The notes below the pieces were generated by a model, which was given only the letters and a program-made list of their open reading frames with translations, did not search any database and was not told the origin of the DNA. 64,000 nucleotides of DNA from Candidatus Daviesbacteria bacterium (lineage in GTDB: Bacteria; Patescibacteria; Microgenomatia; Daviesbacterales; UBA10151), in the NCBI GenBank assembly GCA_016176335.1, contig JACOXI010000006.1, positions 1-64,000 on the forward strand, read 5' to 3'. Each line of letters begins with the position of its first letter. Position 1 is the stretch's first letter. Below are positions 9,242 through 17,463 of this stretch, in pieces. The position numbers and the translations under genes were made by a program.

Positions 9242-11083
9242 ATGAAAAAACTTTCTTTTTTTTTAGGATTATTGCTAACAATTTTTATTTTTTTCAAAGA
9301 AAACATACTTGCAAAAGAGGCAATAGAATGTGGTAATCGCTATACCACCTTAGTTAATCCTGTACGGGGGAGAGGTCTGTGGATTGATAAAACCATAAGC
9401 CCTTTGAAGAAACAGTATGGTCTGATAAAACAACATAATTTTTCAGCCACTTGGTTGCTTCAGTATGATGCTTTACAAGATAGTCAGTTGCTTGATGAAA
9501 TTAACAGATTTGATGACAGTCAGGAGAAAGGGGTTTTTTTGGAAGTATCAAAAAGCTTTGCTGAGCAATCTCGAGTGGTCTACCCGCATGCAGTACCTTG
9601 GTTTAGTCCCCGGGCAGTTTTTCTTTCAGGTTATTCTCGATCTGACAGACGTAAGTTAATAGATAAATTATTCAAAGAATTCAAATTAAAGTTTGGATTT
9701 TACCCAAAGTCCGTAGGGGCCTGGTGGATAGATTCATATTCTTTACATTATATGAGAGAAAAATACGGTATTAAAGCAGCGTTAATAGTGACAGATCAAA
9801 AAACTACTGATAACTATAGTGTGTGGGGACAGTGGTGGGGAGTACCATACTTTCCTTCGAAAGCAAATATTTTAACTCCGGCCAGCAGCATGAATAATAA
9901 AGAGGACGTGGTAATTATACAGTGGGCGCAGCGGGATCCCGCCTTAGCTTATGGTGAAGGTGCCAAATATTCCAATTATTCACTGCAAGCAAATGATTAT
10001 ACCAGTCAAGGAAAAAATACCAAATACTTTGGTGATTTGGTAAATGTTTATCTGGATTGCCAAAATCCTGTTGGGCAAATAACAGTTGGACTGGAGACTG
10101 GGATAGAAAGCGTTAGCTACCTTAACGAATATGAGAATCAACTAAAATATCTCTCCGGAATTCCTAACTTAAATACTGTCACGATGAGTCAGTTTGCAAG
10201 TAGTTTCTTTACGATTTTTCCTAAATTTCCAGAGCAATTTTTGCTCAATTACCAAGATTCTAATTGGAGTTTAAAAACTGACTCAAGGAATAATAGTAAG
10301 TTAGGAGATTATATTAACTATCAACAGGATATCGCTTTTAAAGATTTTTTCATACCTGATAATAAAGATTTTCTGGATCGAAACTTAGAGCAATTAAACA
10401 GTAAAAGTAGTCATTCTTATTTTCCATATTTTTTACCTGTGATTTTAATATTAGGTTTATTTCTTCTATATAAAAAACTTTTCCATCTTTGGGTCGTGGG
10501 AACACTATTTACAGTATCGTCATTTGGATTAATTCTAAAATCAAACTACCATTTGGGCTGGCAAGTTTTTTATGGAAGTTGGGTTCCCTACTTAATTTAT
10601 ACACAAGTCATTCTGATTATAGTCGTCTATCTTTTTATATGGTTACTATACAATCTGAAGTTTATCAAAAATAATAGTTTGATCTTATGGTTTATTCCTT
10701 TGTCATTTGGACTGGATGGTATTATTCAAGTCTTAAGATTTTCATATATTTCGGGAAAGTATTATTTTGGATTCGCCCCTGATAATTTAAGATTTGTTGG
10801 TTTCTCTTTGTCCAAACCATTTAGTTTGGATTTTATAAATAGAGATTTTCCCTCTTTCCTGGCATCAGCCTTACTTAGATTTGATTTTACTAAAATCTGG
10901 GATAATTTGTATCTCTCACTATTGGTTTACCCATTAGTGCACGTCCTTCTAGCTTTAATACTGGGGTATTTCATTATTAAACTACCTTACAGGATTAGGG
11001 AAATACTGATTGGAGTATTTATTATTTTAACTGCTTGGCATCTAATCAATATTTTCCAAGCCGATCCGCGTTTGGTACAATGA
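9242..11083 (+). CDS. Exported deacetylase-fold protein with C-terminal membrane domain
   Basis: A 613-residue protein. A signal peptide (1-24) precedes an extracytoplasmic region of about 360 residues, then about six membrane segments from residue 385 on. The outer part resembles the NodB/polysaccharide-deacetylase (beta/alpha)7 superfamily: NPVRGRGLW, SATWLLQYDAL, VPWFSPRAVFLSGYS, and FGFYPKSVGAWWIDSYSLHYMREKYGIKAALIVTD, which matches the deacetylase pattern of a candidate substrate site followed by an emerging subject helix. No classical Asp-His-His metal triad is visible, so catalysis is uncertain. It sits between membrane transferases and GT4 genes, which suggests glycan modification or recognition. 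The fusion to a polytopic C-terminus is odd. Confidence 0.5.
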   Translation: MKKLSFFLGLLLTIFIFFKENILAKEAIECGNRYTTLVNPVRGRGLWIDKTISPLKKQYGLIKQHNFSATWLLQYDALQDSQLLDEINRFDDSQEKGVFLEVSKSFAEQSRVVYPHAVPWFSPRAVFLSGYSRSDRRKLIDKLFKEFKLKFGFYPKSVGAWWIDSYSLHYMREKYGIKAALIVTDQKTTDNYSVWGQWWGVPYFPSKANILTPASSMNNKEDVVIIQWAQRDPALAYGEGAKYSNYSLQANDYTSQGKNTKYFGDLVNVYLDCQNPVGQITVGLETGIESVSYLNEYENQLKYLSGIPNLNTVTMSQFASSFFTIFPKFPEQFLLNYQDSNWSLKTDSRNNSKLGDYINYQQDIAFKDFFIPDNKDFLDRNLEQLNSKSSHSYFPYFLPVILILGLFLLYKKLFHLWVVGTLFTVSSFGLILKSNYHLGWQVFYGSWVPYLIYTQVILIIVVYLFIWLLYNLKFIKNNSLILWFIPLSFGLDGIIQVLRFSYISGKYYFGFAPDNLRFVGFSLSKPFSLDFINRDFPSFLASALLRFDFTKIWDNLYLSLLVYPLVHVLLALILGYFIIKLPYRIREILIGVFIILTAWHLINIFQADPRLVQ

Positions 11084-11089
11084 TCTTTA

Positions 11090-12109
11090 ATGATTAAAGT
11101 GGGTTTAGATATTTCTCAAATAGCTCACGGCGGGGGAGTTGCCACTTATACCCAAAATTTAGCAGAGCAATTACAGGAACTTACAGATTTGGAGATGGTT
11201 TATTTTTATTCTTCTTTGAGGAAGCCTTATCGCGGAGGACTTAAAAATATTAAAAAATACCGTCTTCCCCCAACCCTTTTTGAGATGCTTTTTAACAGGT
11301 GGAGAAATGTCCCAATCGAGAAATTTATTGGTCCCTTGGATGTATTCCATTCTTCTGATTGGACTCAACCACCGAGTAAAGCTAAAAGGGTCACTACATA
11401 TCATGATGTAGTACCTTTAAAATATCCGCAGTGGTCTCATCCTAAGATTGTGGAAGTTCACAAAAGACGTTTATGGTTGGTAGAGAAGGAAATAGATTTC
11501 GTAATAGCAGTTTCAGAAGCTACAAAAAAAGATTTAATGGAAGTATCAGTGATCCCGGAGAGTAAGATAAAAGTTATATACGAAGGTCCGACAGGGAATT
11601 TTCAAAAAGCATCAAAGATTCAGATAAAAGAATTTAGAATAAAATATAATCTGCCTGAAAAATTTGTATTGGCAATAGGAGGGATTGGAGAAAGGAGAAA
11701 TTTAGAAAGGATTAAAGAAGCCTCAACGGATTATTATTTAGTGGTTGCTGGTAATACGATTCCTAGGTTAGATATAAATGAGCTGGGATTGTTATATCAA
11801 TCGGCTTCAGTCTTAGCTTATTGTTCATTATATGAAGGGTTTGGGTTGCCGATAGTGGATGCTTTCTATTGTGGGTTGCCTGTTGTCACATCGGATGTGT
11901 CCTCTATGGTTGAGATAGCAGGAGGCGCGGCGCTCTTAGCCGACCCTTTAAGCACTGAAGATATTAGGGAGAAAATAAAAATTGCAATAGAGGATGAAGA
12001 AGAGGCAGAAAATCTGATAAAAAAAGGTTTTGAAAGAGCCAATTTTTTTTCCTGGAAAAAGTGTGCAAAAGAAACAGCAGAAGTATACCGAAGGTTGGTG
12101 GAAAAATGA
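11090..12109 (+). CDS. GT4 family glycosyltransferase
   Basis: A cytoplasmic GT-B fold retaining glycosyltransferase, probably using a nucleotide-sugar to extend a lipid-linked glycan. N-terminal KVGLDISQIAHGGGVATYTQNLAEQL (3-28) has the Gly-rich acceptor loop. VTTYHDVVPLKYP and VIAVSEATKKDL (about 138-149) are typical, and C-terminal LAYCSLYEGFGLPIVDAFYCGLPVVTSDVSSMVEIAGGAA carries the EGFGLP motif (about 244-249) that binds the donor. At 339 residues it is slightly short for the family. A TACAAT -10 box at 11076-11081 lies 8 nt before the start, with a weak TTTCCA -35. It ends on an ATGA overlap with the next GT4 gene. Confidence 0.9.
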   Translation: MIKVGLDISQIAHGGGVATYTQNLAEQLQELTDLEMVYFYSSLRKPYRGGLKNIKKYRLPPTLFEMLFNRWRNVPIEKFIGPLDVFHSSDWTQPPSKAKRVTTYHDVVPLKYPQWSHPKIVEVHKRRLWLVEKEIDFVIAVSEATKKDLMEVSVIPESKIKVIYEGPTGNFQKASKIQIKEFRIKYNLPEKFVLAIGGIGERRNLERIKEASTDYYLVVAGNTIPRLDINELGLLYQSASVLAYCSLYEGFGLPIVDAFYCGLPVVTSDVSSMVEIAGGAALLADPLSTEDIREKIKIAIEDEEEAENLIKKGFERANFFSWKKCAKETAEVYRRLVEK

Positions 12110-13221
12110 AAATTGCGCTCGACGGATATGAAGCAAATGTTTCCCAAAGATTGGGATCATCACAAGTGGCTTTTGAGCTTTTAAAAAATCTTGAGGTAAT
12201 TGATGAGAAGAATGAATATATTATTCTACTTCCTGATCAGCCGCTGGATGATTTACCGAAAGAAAGGACAGGGTGGAGATACAAAATACTCAAGCCCAAG
12301 AAACTTTGGACACAAATTGCCTTGCCTCTTTATCTTTACACTGCAAAAGAAAAACCTGACCTGATTTTTTCTCCAACTCACTATATCCCCAGGTTTTCCC
12401 CAGTAAAACGGGTGGTTACTATTTTTGATTTATCTTTTTTACATTTTCCTGAAAGTTTTCTTAAGAAGGATTTATGGCAACTCACAAATTGGACAAAGTT
12501 TTCAGTTCAAAATGCAGATCATATAGTAACTATATCCAATTGTTCAAAGCAGGATATTATTTCTCAATACGCGGCAGAAAAAGGTAAAATTACCGTGGCT
12601 TATCCTGGATATGATCAAGACAAATTCAAAATTCAAAATTCAAAATTCAAAATTGAAGAAATAAAAAGAAAATATAAAATAGGGGATAATTACATTATAT
12701 ATGTAGGCACTGTACAGCCAAGGAAAAATTTGACACGGTTGATAGAGGCAGTTTCCAGAATCGAGGATTTAAAACTTGTGATTGTTGGGAAAAGCAGGGG
12801 AGAAGGAAGGGAAGGTTGGATGTATCAGGAAATTTTAGATACCCCAAAAAAATTTGGTATAGAAGATAGGGTTAAATTTTTGGGATTTGTCCCGACAGAA
12901 GATTTACCGTATCTTTTATCCGGGGCAGAAGTTTTTGTACTCCCTTCTTTATGGGAAGGATTTGGCATACCTGTCTTGGAGGCTATGGCTTGTGGTAGTC
13001 CGGTGATAGTTTCCAATATCTCCTCTTTGCCGGAAGTGGTAGGTTCGGCAGGGTTATTGGTAGATCCATATTCCACAGATCAGATTGAACAGGCAATAAG
13101 AACCATAGTCACTGATAAAAAACTGCAACAGAAATATTCGAAAAAGGGTCTTCTGCAAGCTAAAAAATTCTCCTGGGAAAAAATGGCAAGAACTGTTTTA
13201 AAAGTTTTTGAAAAAGTTTAG
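12106..13221 (+). CDS. GT4 family glycosyltransferase with an internal heptamer repeat
   Basis: A 371-residue GT-B fold retaining glycosyltransferase. Visible motifs are the N-terminal KIALDGYEANVSQRLGSSQVAFELL, VVTIFDLSFLHFP, VTISNCSKQDII, VGTVQPRKNLTRLIEA (about 201-216) and the donor-binding LWEGFGIPVLEAMACGSPVIVS (about 283-304). The ATG at 12106 makes an ATGA overlap with the previous gene and is preferred to the upstream GTG at 12061. Residues about 173-184 are an inserted low-complexity stretch (KFKIQNSKFKI) encoded by nearly five copies of the heptamer AAATTCA. Because the unit is not a multiple of three, slippage would shift the frame. Confidence 0.9.
   Translation: MKIALDGYEANVSQRLGSSQVAFELLKNLEVIDEKNEYIILLPDQPLDDLPKERTGWRYKILKPKKLWTQIALPLYLYTAKEKPDLIFSPTHYIPRFSPVKRVVTIFDLSFLHFPESFLKKDLWQLTNWTKFSVQNADHIVTISNCSKQDIISQYAAEKGKITVAYPGYDQDKFKIQNSKFKIEEIKRKYKIGDNYIIYVGTVQPRKNLTRLIEAVSRIEDLKLVIVGKSRGEGREGWMYQEILDTPKKFGIEDRVKFLGFVPTEDLPYLLSGAEVFVLPSLWEGFGIPVLEAMACGSPVIVSNISSLPEVVGSAGLLVDPYSTDQIEQAIRTIVTDKKLQQKYSKKGLLQAKKFSWEKMARTVLKVFEKV
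12622..12655 (+). repeat. AAATTCA heptamer tandem repeat inside a GT4 gene
   Basis: Four perfect copies of AAATTCA are followed by AAATTG. The tract lies in the linker between the two GT-B halves and encodes KFKIQNSKFKI. Loss or gain of one unit would frameshift the gene. Confidence 0.9.
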
Positions 13222-13238
13222 ATTTAAGCGCGGGGTGT

Positions 13239-13267
13239 TTGCTTATAGTTCGTATCTCCCATATAAT
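13239..13267 (+). promoter_or_regulatory. Promoter of the acyltransferase gene
   Basis: TTGCTT (13239-13244), a 17-bp spacer and a perfect TATAAT (13262-13267). The -10 ends 8 nt before the ATG at 13276, leaving little or no leader. Confidence 0.7.
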
Positions 13268-13275
13268 TAACTTAT

Positions 13276-13878
13276 ATGGCCATTTTTAAGGATCGCATGG
13301 GTAGATCGCTTTCAATAAAGACAGCAACTTCAAAGATATCTAATCGAATTTATAATTATTATGCTGATTTTTTTATTTTTTGGCTGCACCTTTTCTGTTA
13401 CATTCCATCTCACCACGTCCGCAGATTTATTTTAAGATTGGCAGGCGCCAAAATAGGCAAAGGCACGTCAATCCATATGGGTTGCCGATTTTTCTCTTTA
13501 AAAAATATAACAATCGGGGAGGATTCAATTATCGGAGAGGGAATTTTTATGGATGGTAGAGCACCTGTAAAGATTGGGAATCACGTTGATATTGCCTCAC
13601 AAGTTATGATCTATAGCAGCGAGCATGATATTAATTCGGAAGATTTCCATGCCGCATTAGGTCCGGTGGAAATTGGGAATTACATATTTATTGGTCCAAG
13701 GGCGATTATTCTTCCTGGAGTAAAAATAGGAAAGGGAGCGGTGATTGCTGCCGGAGCAGTGGTTACAAAGGATGTAGCGGAGTTTGCTATTGTTGGTGGG
13801 GTACCTGCTCAGGTGATAGGGGAGAGAAAGATAAGAGATCCGCATTACAGATTAGGCAGGGCGAGATTATTTCAATGA
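13276..13878 (+). CDS. Left-handed beta-helix acyltransferase (WbbJ/LacA type)
   Basis: A 200-residue hexapeptide-repeat acyltransferase, probably O-acetylating a sugar or lipid intermediate. An N-terminal hydrophobic stretch (about 32-60) precedes imperfect hexapeptides with Ile/Val at the repeat corners: IGKGTSIHMG, ITIGEDSIIGEGIFMDG, VKIGNHVDIASQVMIYSSEHD, IFIGPRAIILPGVKIGKGAVIAAGAVVTKDV and GVPAQVIGER. SSEHDI carries the catalytic His. The C-terminal GGVPAQVIGER is standard for the maltose/galactoside acetyltransferase-like group. It has its own good promoter at 13239 and lies between GT4 genes and the ligase gene. The acyl donor is presumably acetyl-CoA, from family knowledge; the acceptor is unknown. 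Confidence 0.9.
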   Translation: MAIFKDRMGRSLSIKTATSKISNRIYNYYADFFIFWLHLFCYIPSHHVRRFILRLAGAKIGKGTSIHMGCRFFSLKNITIGEDSIIGEGIFMDGRAPVKIGNHVDIASQVMIYSSEHDINSEDFHAALGPVEIGNYIFIGPRAIILPGVKIGKGAVIAAGAVVTKDVAEFAIVGGVPAQVIGERKIRDPHYRLGRARLFQ

Positions 13879-13993
13879 TAATATAAATTAACCTAATTAA
13901 TCTAATTAACCTAATTTCTAAATAATGACTAATGACAAAATTTCAAAATTGGGAATTATTTAGGTCAATTAGAAATTAGTAATTAGAAATTCT
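13879..13993. repeat. Low-complexity intergenic repeat with inverted arms
   Basis: This 115-bp gap is built from short iterated words: CTAATTAA-type octamers, a TAATGAC pair and several AAATTAG/TTAGAAATT copies. TAATTTCTAA (13912-13921) and TTAGAAATTA (13969-13978) are exact inverted copies, so the spacer can form a long hairpin. No clear promoter is seen. Confidence 0.65.
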
Positions 13994-14536
13994 ATGAAAT
14001 ACTTTTTTATCATTTTCTCTGCTTTACTTCTCATTTATATGCTTTGGCCGGGGCCTACAAAAATATCAGATTTGTCTCCCCTACCCTCCTCTGCAAAATC
14101 CACACTGTCAGGTGATACAGTTCAAATCCCTAATGTCTCCGCATATTTTTCAAACAACTTTAGAGATTTCGTTGTCCCATTTTATACCAAGAATTATCAG
14201 CAAAACTTTCTCCCTTTTCCTCCACTACGGTTAAACCACCCGCCCGAATACTCTTGGACAGTCATAAAAAAACATACGGAAACTACCTATTTGGAAGAGT
14301 TAGTATATCCACTGCGAGATTCACTCTATGTAAACGGGTATGAGATATTTCGTCCTGATGGTACTCCCATATTTTATAGCGTTCCCAAGCTTGAAGAGGA
14401 AGGTAAGGAATGGCAAACCAAAACAACACTGCGATTATACACATCAAATATCATTGTGCGGATTATTGTTTGGGCAGGAATTTTAATTTCAATGCAAAAG
14501 ATTTTCCAACTCGGAAAGAGGATTGCAAAAGTATGA
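13994..14536 (+). CDS. Membrane-anchored hypothetical protein
   Basis: A 180-residue protein that I do not recognise. It has an N-terminal membrane helix (about 3-19), a soluble extracytoplasmic middle of about 125 residues rich in Pro, Tyr and Thr, and a C-terminal hydrophobic helix (about 153-168) followed by a basic end, KRIAKV. There are no cysteines or obvious catalytic motifs. It is translationally coupled by ATGA to the O-antigen ligase-like gene that follows, suggesting a partner of that polymerase or ligase. Any function is inference from position only. Confidence 0.75.
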   Translation: MKYFFIIFSALLLIYMLWPGPTKISDLSPLPSSAKSTLSGDTVQIPNVSAYFSNNFRDFVVPFYTKNYQQNFLPFPPLRLNHPPEYSWTVIKKHTETTYLEELVYPLRDSLYVNGYEIFRPDGTPIFYSVPKLEEEGKEWQTKTTLRLYTSNIIVRIIVWAGILISMQKIFQLGKRIAKV

Positions 14537-15960
14537 ATCTAACGAAGTTTTATCATATTTTGGAAAAGACGATTTTTTATCTTACTTTATTTTTATTCAT
14601 CTTTATTCCCTTATATCCTAAATTTCCGCTTTTAAGTATTCCCGGCACATATGTTGCAGTCAGGTTGGAAGACGTATTAATTGCCTTAGCAATTATTCTG
14701 TGGACTGGATATATAGGTATAAAGAAAGCTTGGAGTTTTTTCGCAAAAGATAATATTGGCAGGGCATTTTTACTATTTTTCTCAATAGGAGGATTATCAT
14801 TGTTTTCAGCAATTTTTCTCACCCACTCTGTTGAGCCTCATTTAGGGATATTACACTTATTAAGAAGGATGGAGTTTATGTTGCTGTTGCCCATTGTTGC
14901 CACAATTTTTACCACCAAAAAGAGGTTAATTTTAGTATTGGTTATTTTATTTTTAACAACTTTTGCGGTTAATATTTACGGGTTGGGACAACAGTATCTA
15001 GACTTACCGGTAATATCTACTACAAACTCCGAATTTGCAAAAGGGTTGATTTTGCGACTCACACCGGGCGCCAGGTTAAATTCCACATTTGCCGGACATT
15101 ACGATCTGGCTGTATTTTTAGCTTCAGCATTAGTTGTTTTTACTGCCTTATTCTTTGCAGCAAGTCGGGTATGGAAGATTCTGATATTGGCGATTTCCGC
15201 TCTTTCTCTATTTATATTGGTATTGACTGCAGCGAGGGTTTCTTTTATTGCTGCTTTTATCGGTATTTTATTTGCATTAATTTTTTCCAAAAAGAAAAAA
15301 TACCTAATTCTCATTTTTATATCTTTGGCTTTGGTTTTACTTTACCCTTCCCAGCTAAGAGACAGATTAAAAGGGAGTGTCACGGTAAATTTATTAAATT
15401 TAGGACAAAGGTATGAGGGGAGAAACTTAAACCAGCAGCTGGAAAGCAAATTAAATATACCCACCCTTCCTTATAAAATGGCCAGCCGCTCCGCACTTGC
15501 CACACCTTTTGCCAGCGCAGAAGCTGGTCTACCTGTTGATATTACACCGGGAGAACCAATTAACGAAGTTGATCTGGCTGTTTACAGATCATTTCAAATC
15601 AGATTAAATATTGAATGGCCAAGAGCGGTAAATGCATTTTTGAAAAATCCTTTTTTGGGGACAGGTTATGCATCTTTAGGTATAGCAACGGATAATGATT
15701 TTTTAAGAAGTTTAGGAGAGGTGGGAATTTTAGGAACAGCCGCCTTCTTTTTAATCTTACTTTCAATTTGGAAGAAAATATATCAGGGAATAAGAAACGA
15801 AGATAAATTAATCAGATATTTTTGTGCAGGAACACTAGCTTTAATAGGTGTATTTTTATTAAACGGTTTGTTTATTGATGTATTCGAGGCATCAAAAATC
15901 GCATCACTTTTTTGGATGATTCTGGGGTTAAATTTGGGTATTTTAAATCTTAAAAAATGA
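14533..15960 (+). CDS. O-antigen ligase/polymerase family membrane protein (WaaL/Wzy-like)
   Basis: A 475-residue polytopic protein of the Wzy_C superfamily, which joins or polymerises lipid-linked glycans outside the cytoplasm. About eleven hydrophobic segments are present. The large loop near the C-terminus ends with NPFLGTGYASLGIATDNDFLRSLGEVGILGTAAFF, the typical signature in which an Arg/His-rich loop precedes a G-x-G and a D-N-x-x-L stretch. The ATG at 14533 overlaps the previous stop as ATGA and is preferred to an upstream GTG-like frame extension. Residues around 310-340 contain an unusual ASRSALATPFASAEAG insertion. A second member lies at 58399-59568. Confidence 0.82.
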   Translation: MNLTKFYHILEKTIFYLTLFLFIFIPLYPKFPLLSIPGTYVAVRLEDVLIALAIILWTGYIGIKKAWSFFAKDNIGRAFLLFFSIGGLSLFSAIFLTHSVEPHLGILHLLRRMEFMLLLPIVATIFTTKKRLILVLVILFLTTFAVNIYGLGQQYLDLPVISTTNSEFAKGLILRLTPGARLNSTFAGHYDLAVFLASALVVFTALFFAASRVWKILILAISALSLFILVLTAARVSFIAAFIGILFALIFSKKKKYLILIFISLALVLLYPSQLRDRLKGSVTVNLLNLGQRYEGRNLNQQLESKLNIPTLPYKMASRSALATPFASAEAGLPVDITPGEPINEVDLAVYRSFQIRLNIEWPRAVNAFLKNPFLGTGYASLGIATDNDFLRSLGEVGILGTAAFFLILLSIWKKIYQGIRNEDKLIRYFCAGTLALIGVFLLNGLFIDVFEASKIASLFWMILGLNLGILNLKK

Positions 15961-17453
15961 AATTATTAAACATTTTTAAAAATCAATATTTTTGGTTGAG
16001 TTTAGTGATACTTTTGGCATTTGCGGTAAGGCTCTATAAAATTGACTCACCCATTGCCGATTGGCATTCCTGGAGACAGGCAGACACGGCAAGCGTGACC
16101 CGAAACTTCATCAAAGAAGGGTTCAACCCTTTTTTGCCAAAGTATGATGATATGACCGGTGTATCAGAGAAGCCGATTGTTAACACCTTGAGGTTTAGAT
16201 TTGTGGAATTTCCCGTCTACAACATAGCGGTTTATCCTTTTTACCTGCTCTTTGGAGTTTTGGAGAAAATCAGTAGATTGGTTTCCGTTATCTTCTCATT
16301 AGGCAGTTTAATATTTTTATACCTGATTACTAAAAAATATACCAGCGTAGTGATTGCTTTGACTTCGGCGTTAACATTTGCCCTTTTACCCTACAATGTT
16401 TTTTTCTCAAGAACAACATTGCCTGAACCAACTTTTGTTTTTTTTGCTTTGGGAATGGTTTATTTTATGGATAGATGGATATGGGAGTCCGCCAGCCCAT
16501 GGTTGGGAATTTGGGCATTCATTTTTACCGCCCTGGCATTTTTGATGAAACCTTGGGCCGCCTTTTATTTTTTACCGCTTTTCTATTCTGTTTACAAAAA
16601 TACGGGTAGGATTTGGCCTTTGCCAAAAAGATTTATCCTGTTGACTGTTGCGGCGATAATCCCTTTTATCTTATGGCGACTTTGGATTCTGCAACAACCA
16701 CAGGGAATACCAGCTTCTTCTTGGCTTTTAAATAGTGACGGTATCCGTTTCCGGCCCGCTTTTTGGTGGTGGATTGTTTCCGAAAGATTGGGTAGGGAAA
16801 TATTGGGCGTAACAGGTTTAGTTTTATTTTTTATCGGGTTTATCCAAAAGCCAAAAAACAGCTCGCCTCGCGGAGCGGGTAACTATTTTTTACACTTTTG
16901 GGCCCTCTCCCTATTCCTATTTTTCATTATCTTTGCAACCGGTAATGTCAGACACGATTATTATCAGGTTCTGTTTGCTCCCATAGCTTCTATATTTTTA
17001 GCATACGGTTTTATCAACCTAATTTCGGGCAGTAATCCTTACATCCCAAGAATATGGACCATAGTTTTGGCGCTTTGGTTTTTTCTACTCACCTATTATT
17101 TTGGGTGGAAGTATGTTTCCGGTTTATATCAGATAAATAATCCTGTGATTGTTGAGGCAGGTCAAAGGGCCGACCAGATTTTGCCCAAAAAAGCGGTAGT
17201 TTTAGCCCCTTACAATGGTGATACAGCCTTTCTTTATCATATAAACAGGCCGGGTTTTGCGGTTGTACCGTTATCAATAAAGGAGATGGTGGCAGATTAT
17301 GGTATTACACACTTTGTTTCGGTTTCAAGGGATGACAAGACAAACTGGGTGATCAGATATTTTCAAGTTTTAGAGGACAATCCCAAGTTTGTGATAGCTG
17401 ATTTAACCGAAATGAAAAAACCCTTTGATGATATTTTAGACCCGGAACCTTAA
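15957..17453 (+). CDS. GT39/ArnT-like membrane glycosyltransferase
   Basis: A 498-residue GT-C protein. The first external loop has IADWHSWRQADTASVTRNFIKEG (about 33-55), where RQADTA is the acidic catalytic motif typical of this subfamily, and RFRFVEFPVYNIAVYPFYLLF follows. FSRTTLPEPTFVFFALGMVYF (about 142-162) is another family hallmark. About ten hydrophobic segments precede a soluble tail. It is ATGA-coupled to the ligase-like gene upstream. Probable transfer of a polyprenyl-phosphate sugar to a lipid or glycan acceptor; substrate unknown. A GC-rich patch at 16861-16878 is unlike the surrounding composition. Confidence 0.8.
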   Translation: MKLLNIFKNQYFWLSLVILLAFAVRLYKIDSPIADWHSWRQADTASVTRNFIKEGFNPFLPKYDDMTGVSEKPIVNTLRFRFVEFPVYNIAVYPFYLLFGVLEKISRLVSVIFSLGSLIFLYLITKKYTSVVIALTSALTFALLPYNVFFSRTTLPEPTFVFFALGMVYFMDRWIWESASPWLGIWAFIFTALAFLMKPWAAFYFLPLFYSVYKNTGRIWPLPKRFILLTVAAIIPFILWRLWILQQPQGIPASSWLLNSDGIRFRPAFWWWIVSERLGREILGVTGLVLFFIGFIQKPKNSSPRGAGNYFLHFWALSLFLFFIIFATGNVRHDYYQVLFAPIASIFLAYGFINLISGSNPYIPRIWTIVLALWFFLLTYYFGWKYVSGLYQINNPVIVEAGQRADQILPKKAVVLAPYNGDTAFLYHINRPGFAVVPLSIKEMVADYGITHFVSVSRDDKTNWVIRYFQVLEDNPKFVIADLTEMKKPFDDILDPEP

Positions 17454-17463
17454 CTCAACTTAC

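Noticed and set aside
15480..15530. Possible repeat insert in the O-antigen ligase gene
   Set aside because: CCAGC/GCTGG can form a short stem and the encoded residues look unusual, but this loop is variable in the family, so an insertion cannot be shown.
16858..16880. Possible palindromic insert in the GT39 gene (GC-rich patch)
   Set aside because: GCTC and GAGC can pair over an 8-nt loop, but the longer arms do not match and the protein alignment gives no clear insertion, so it is not counted with the rsmH-type elements.
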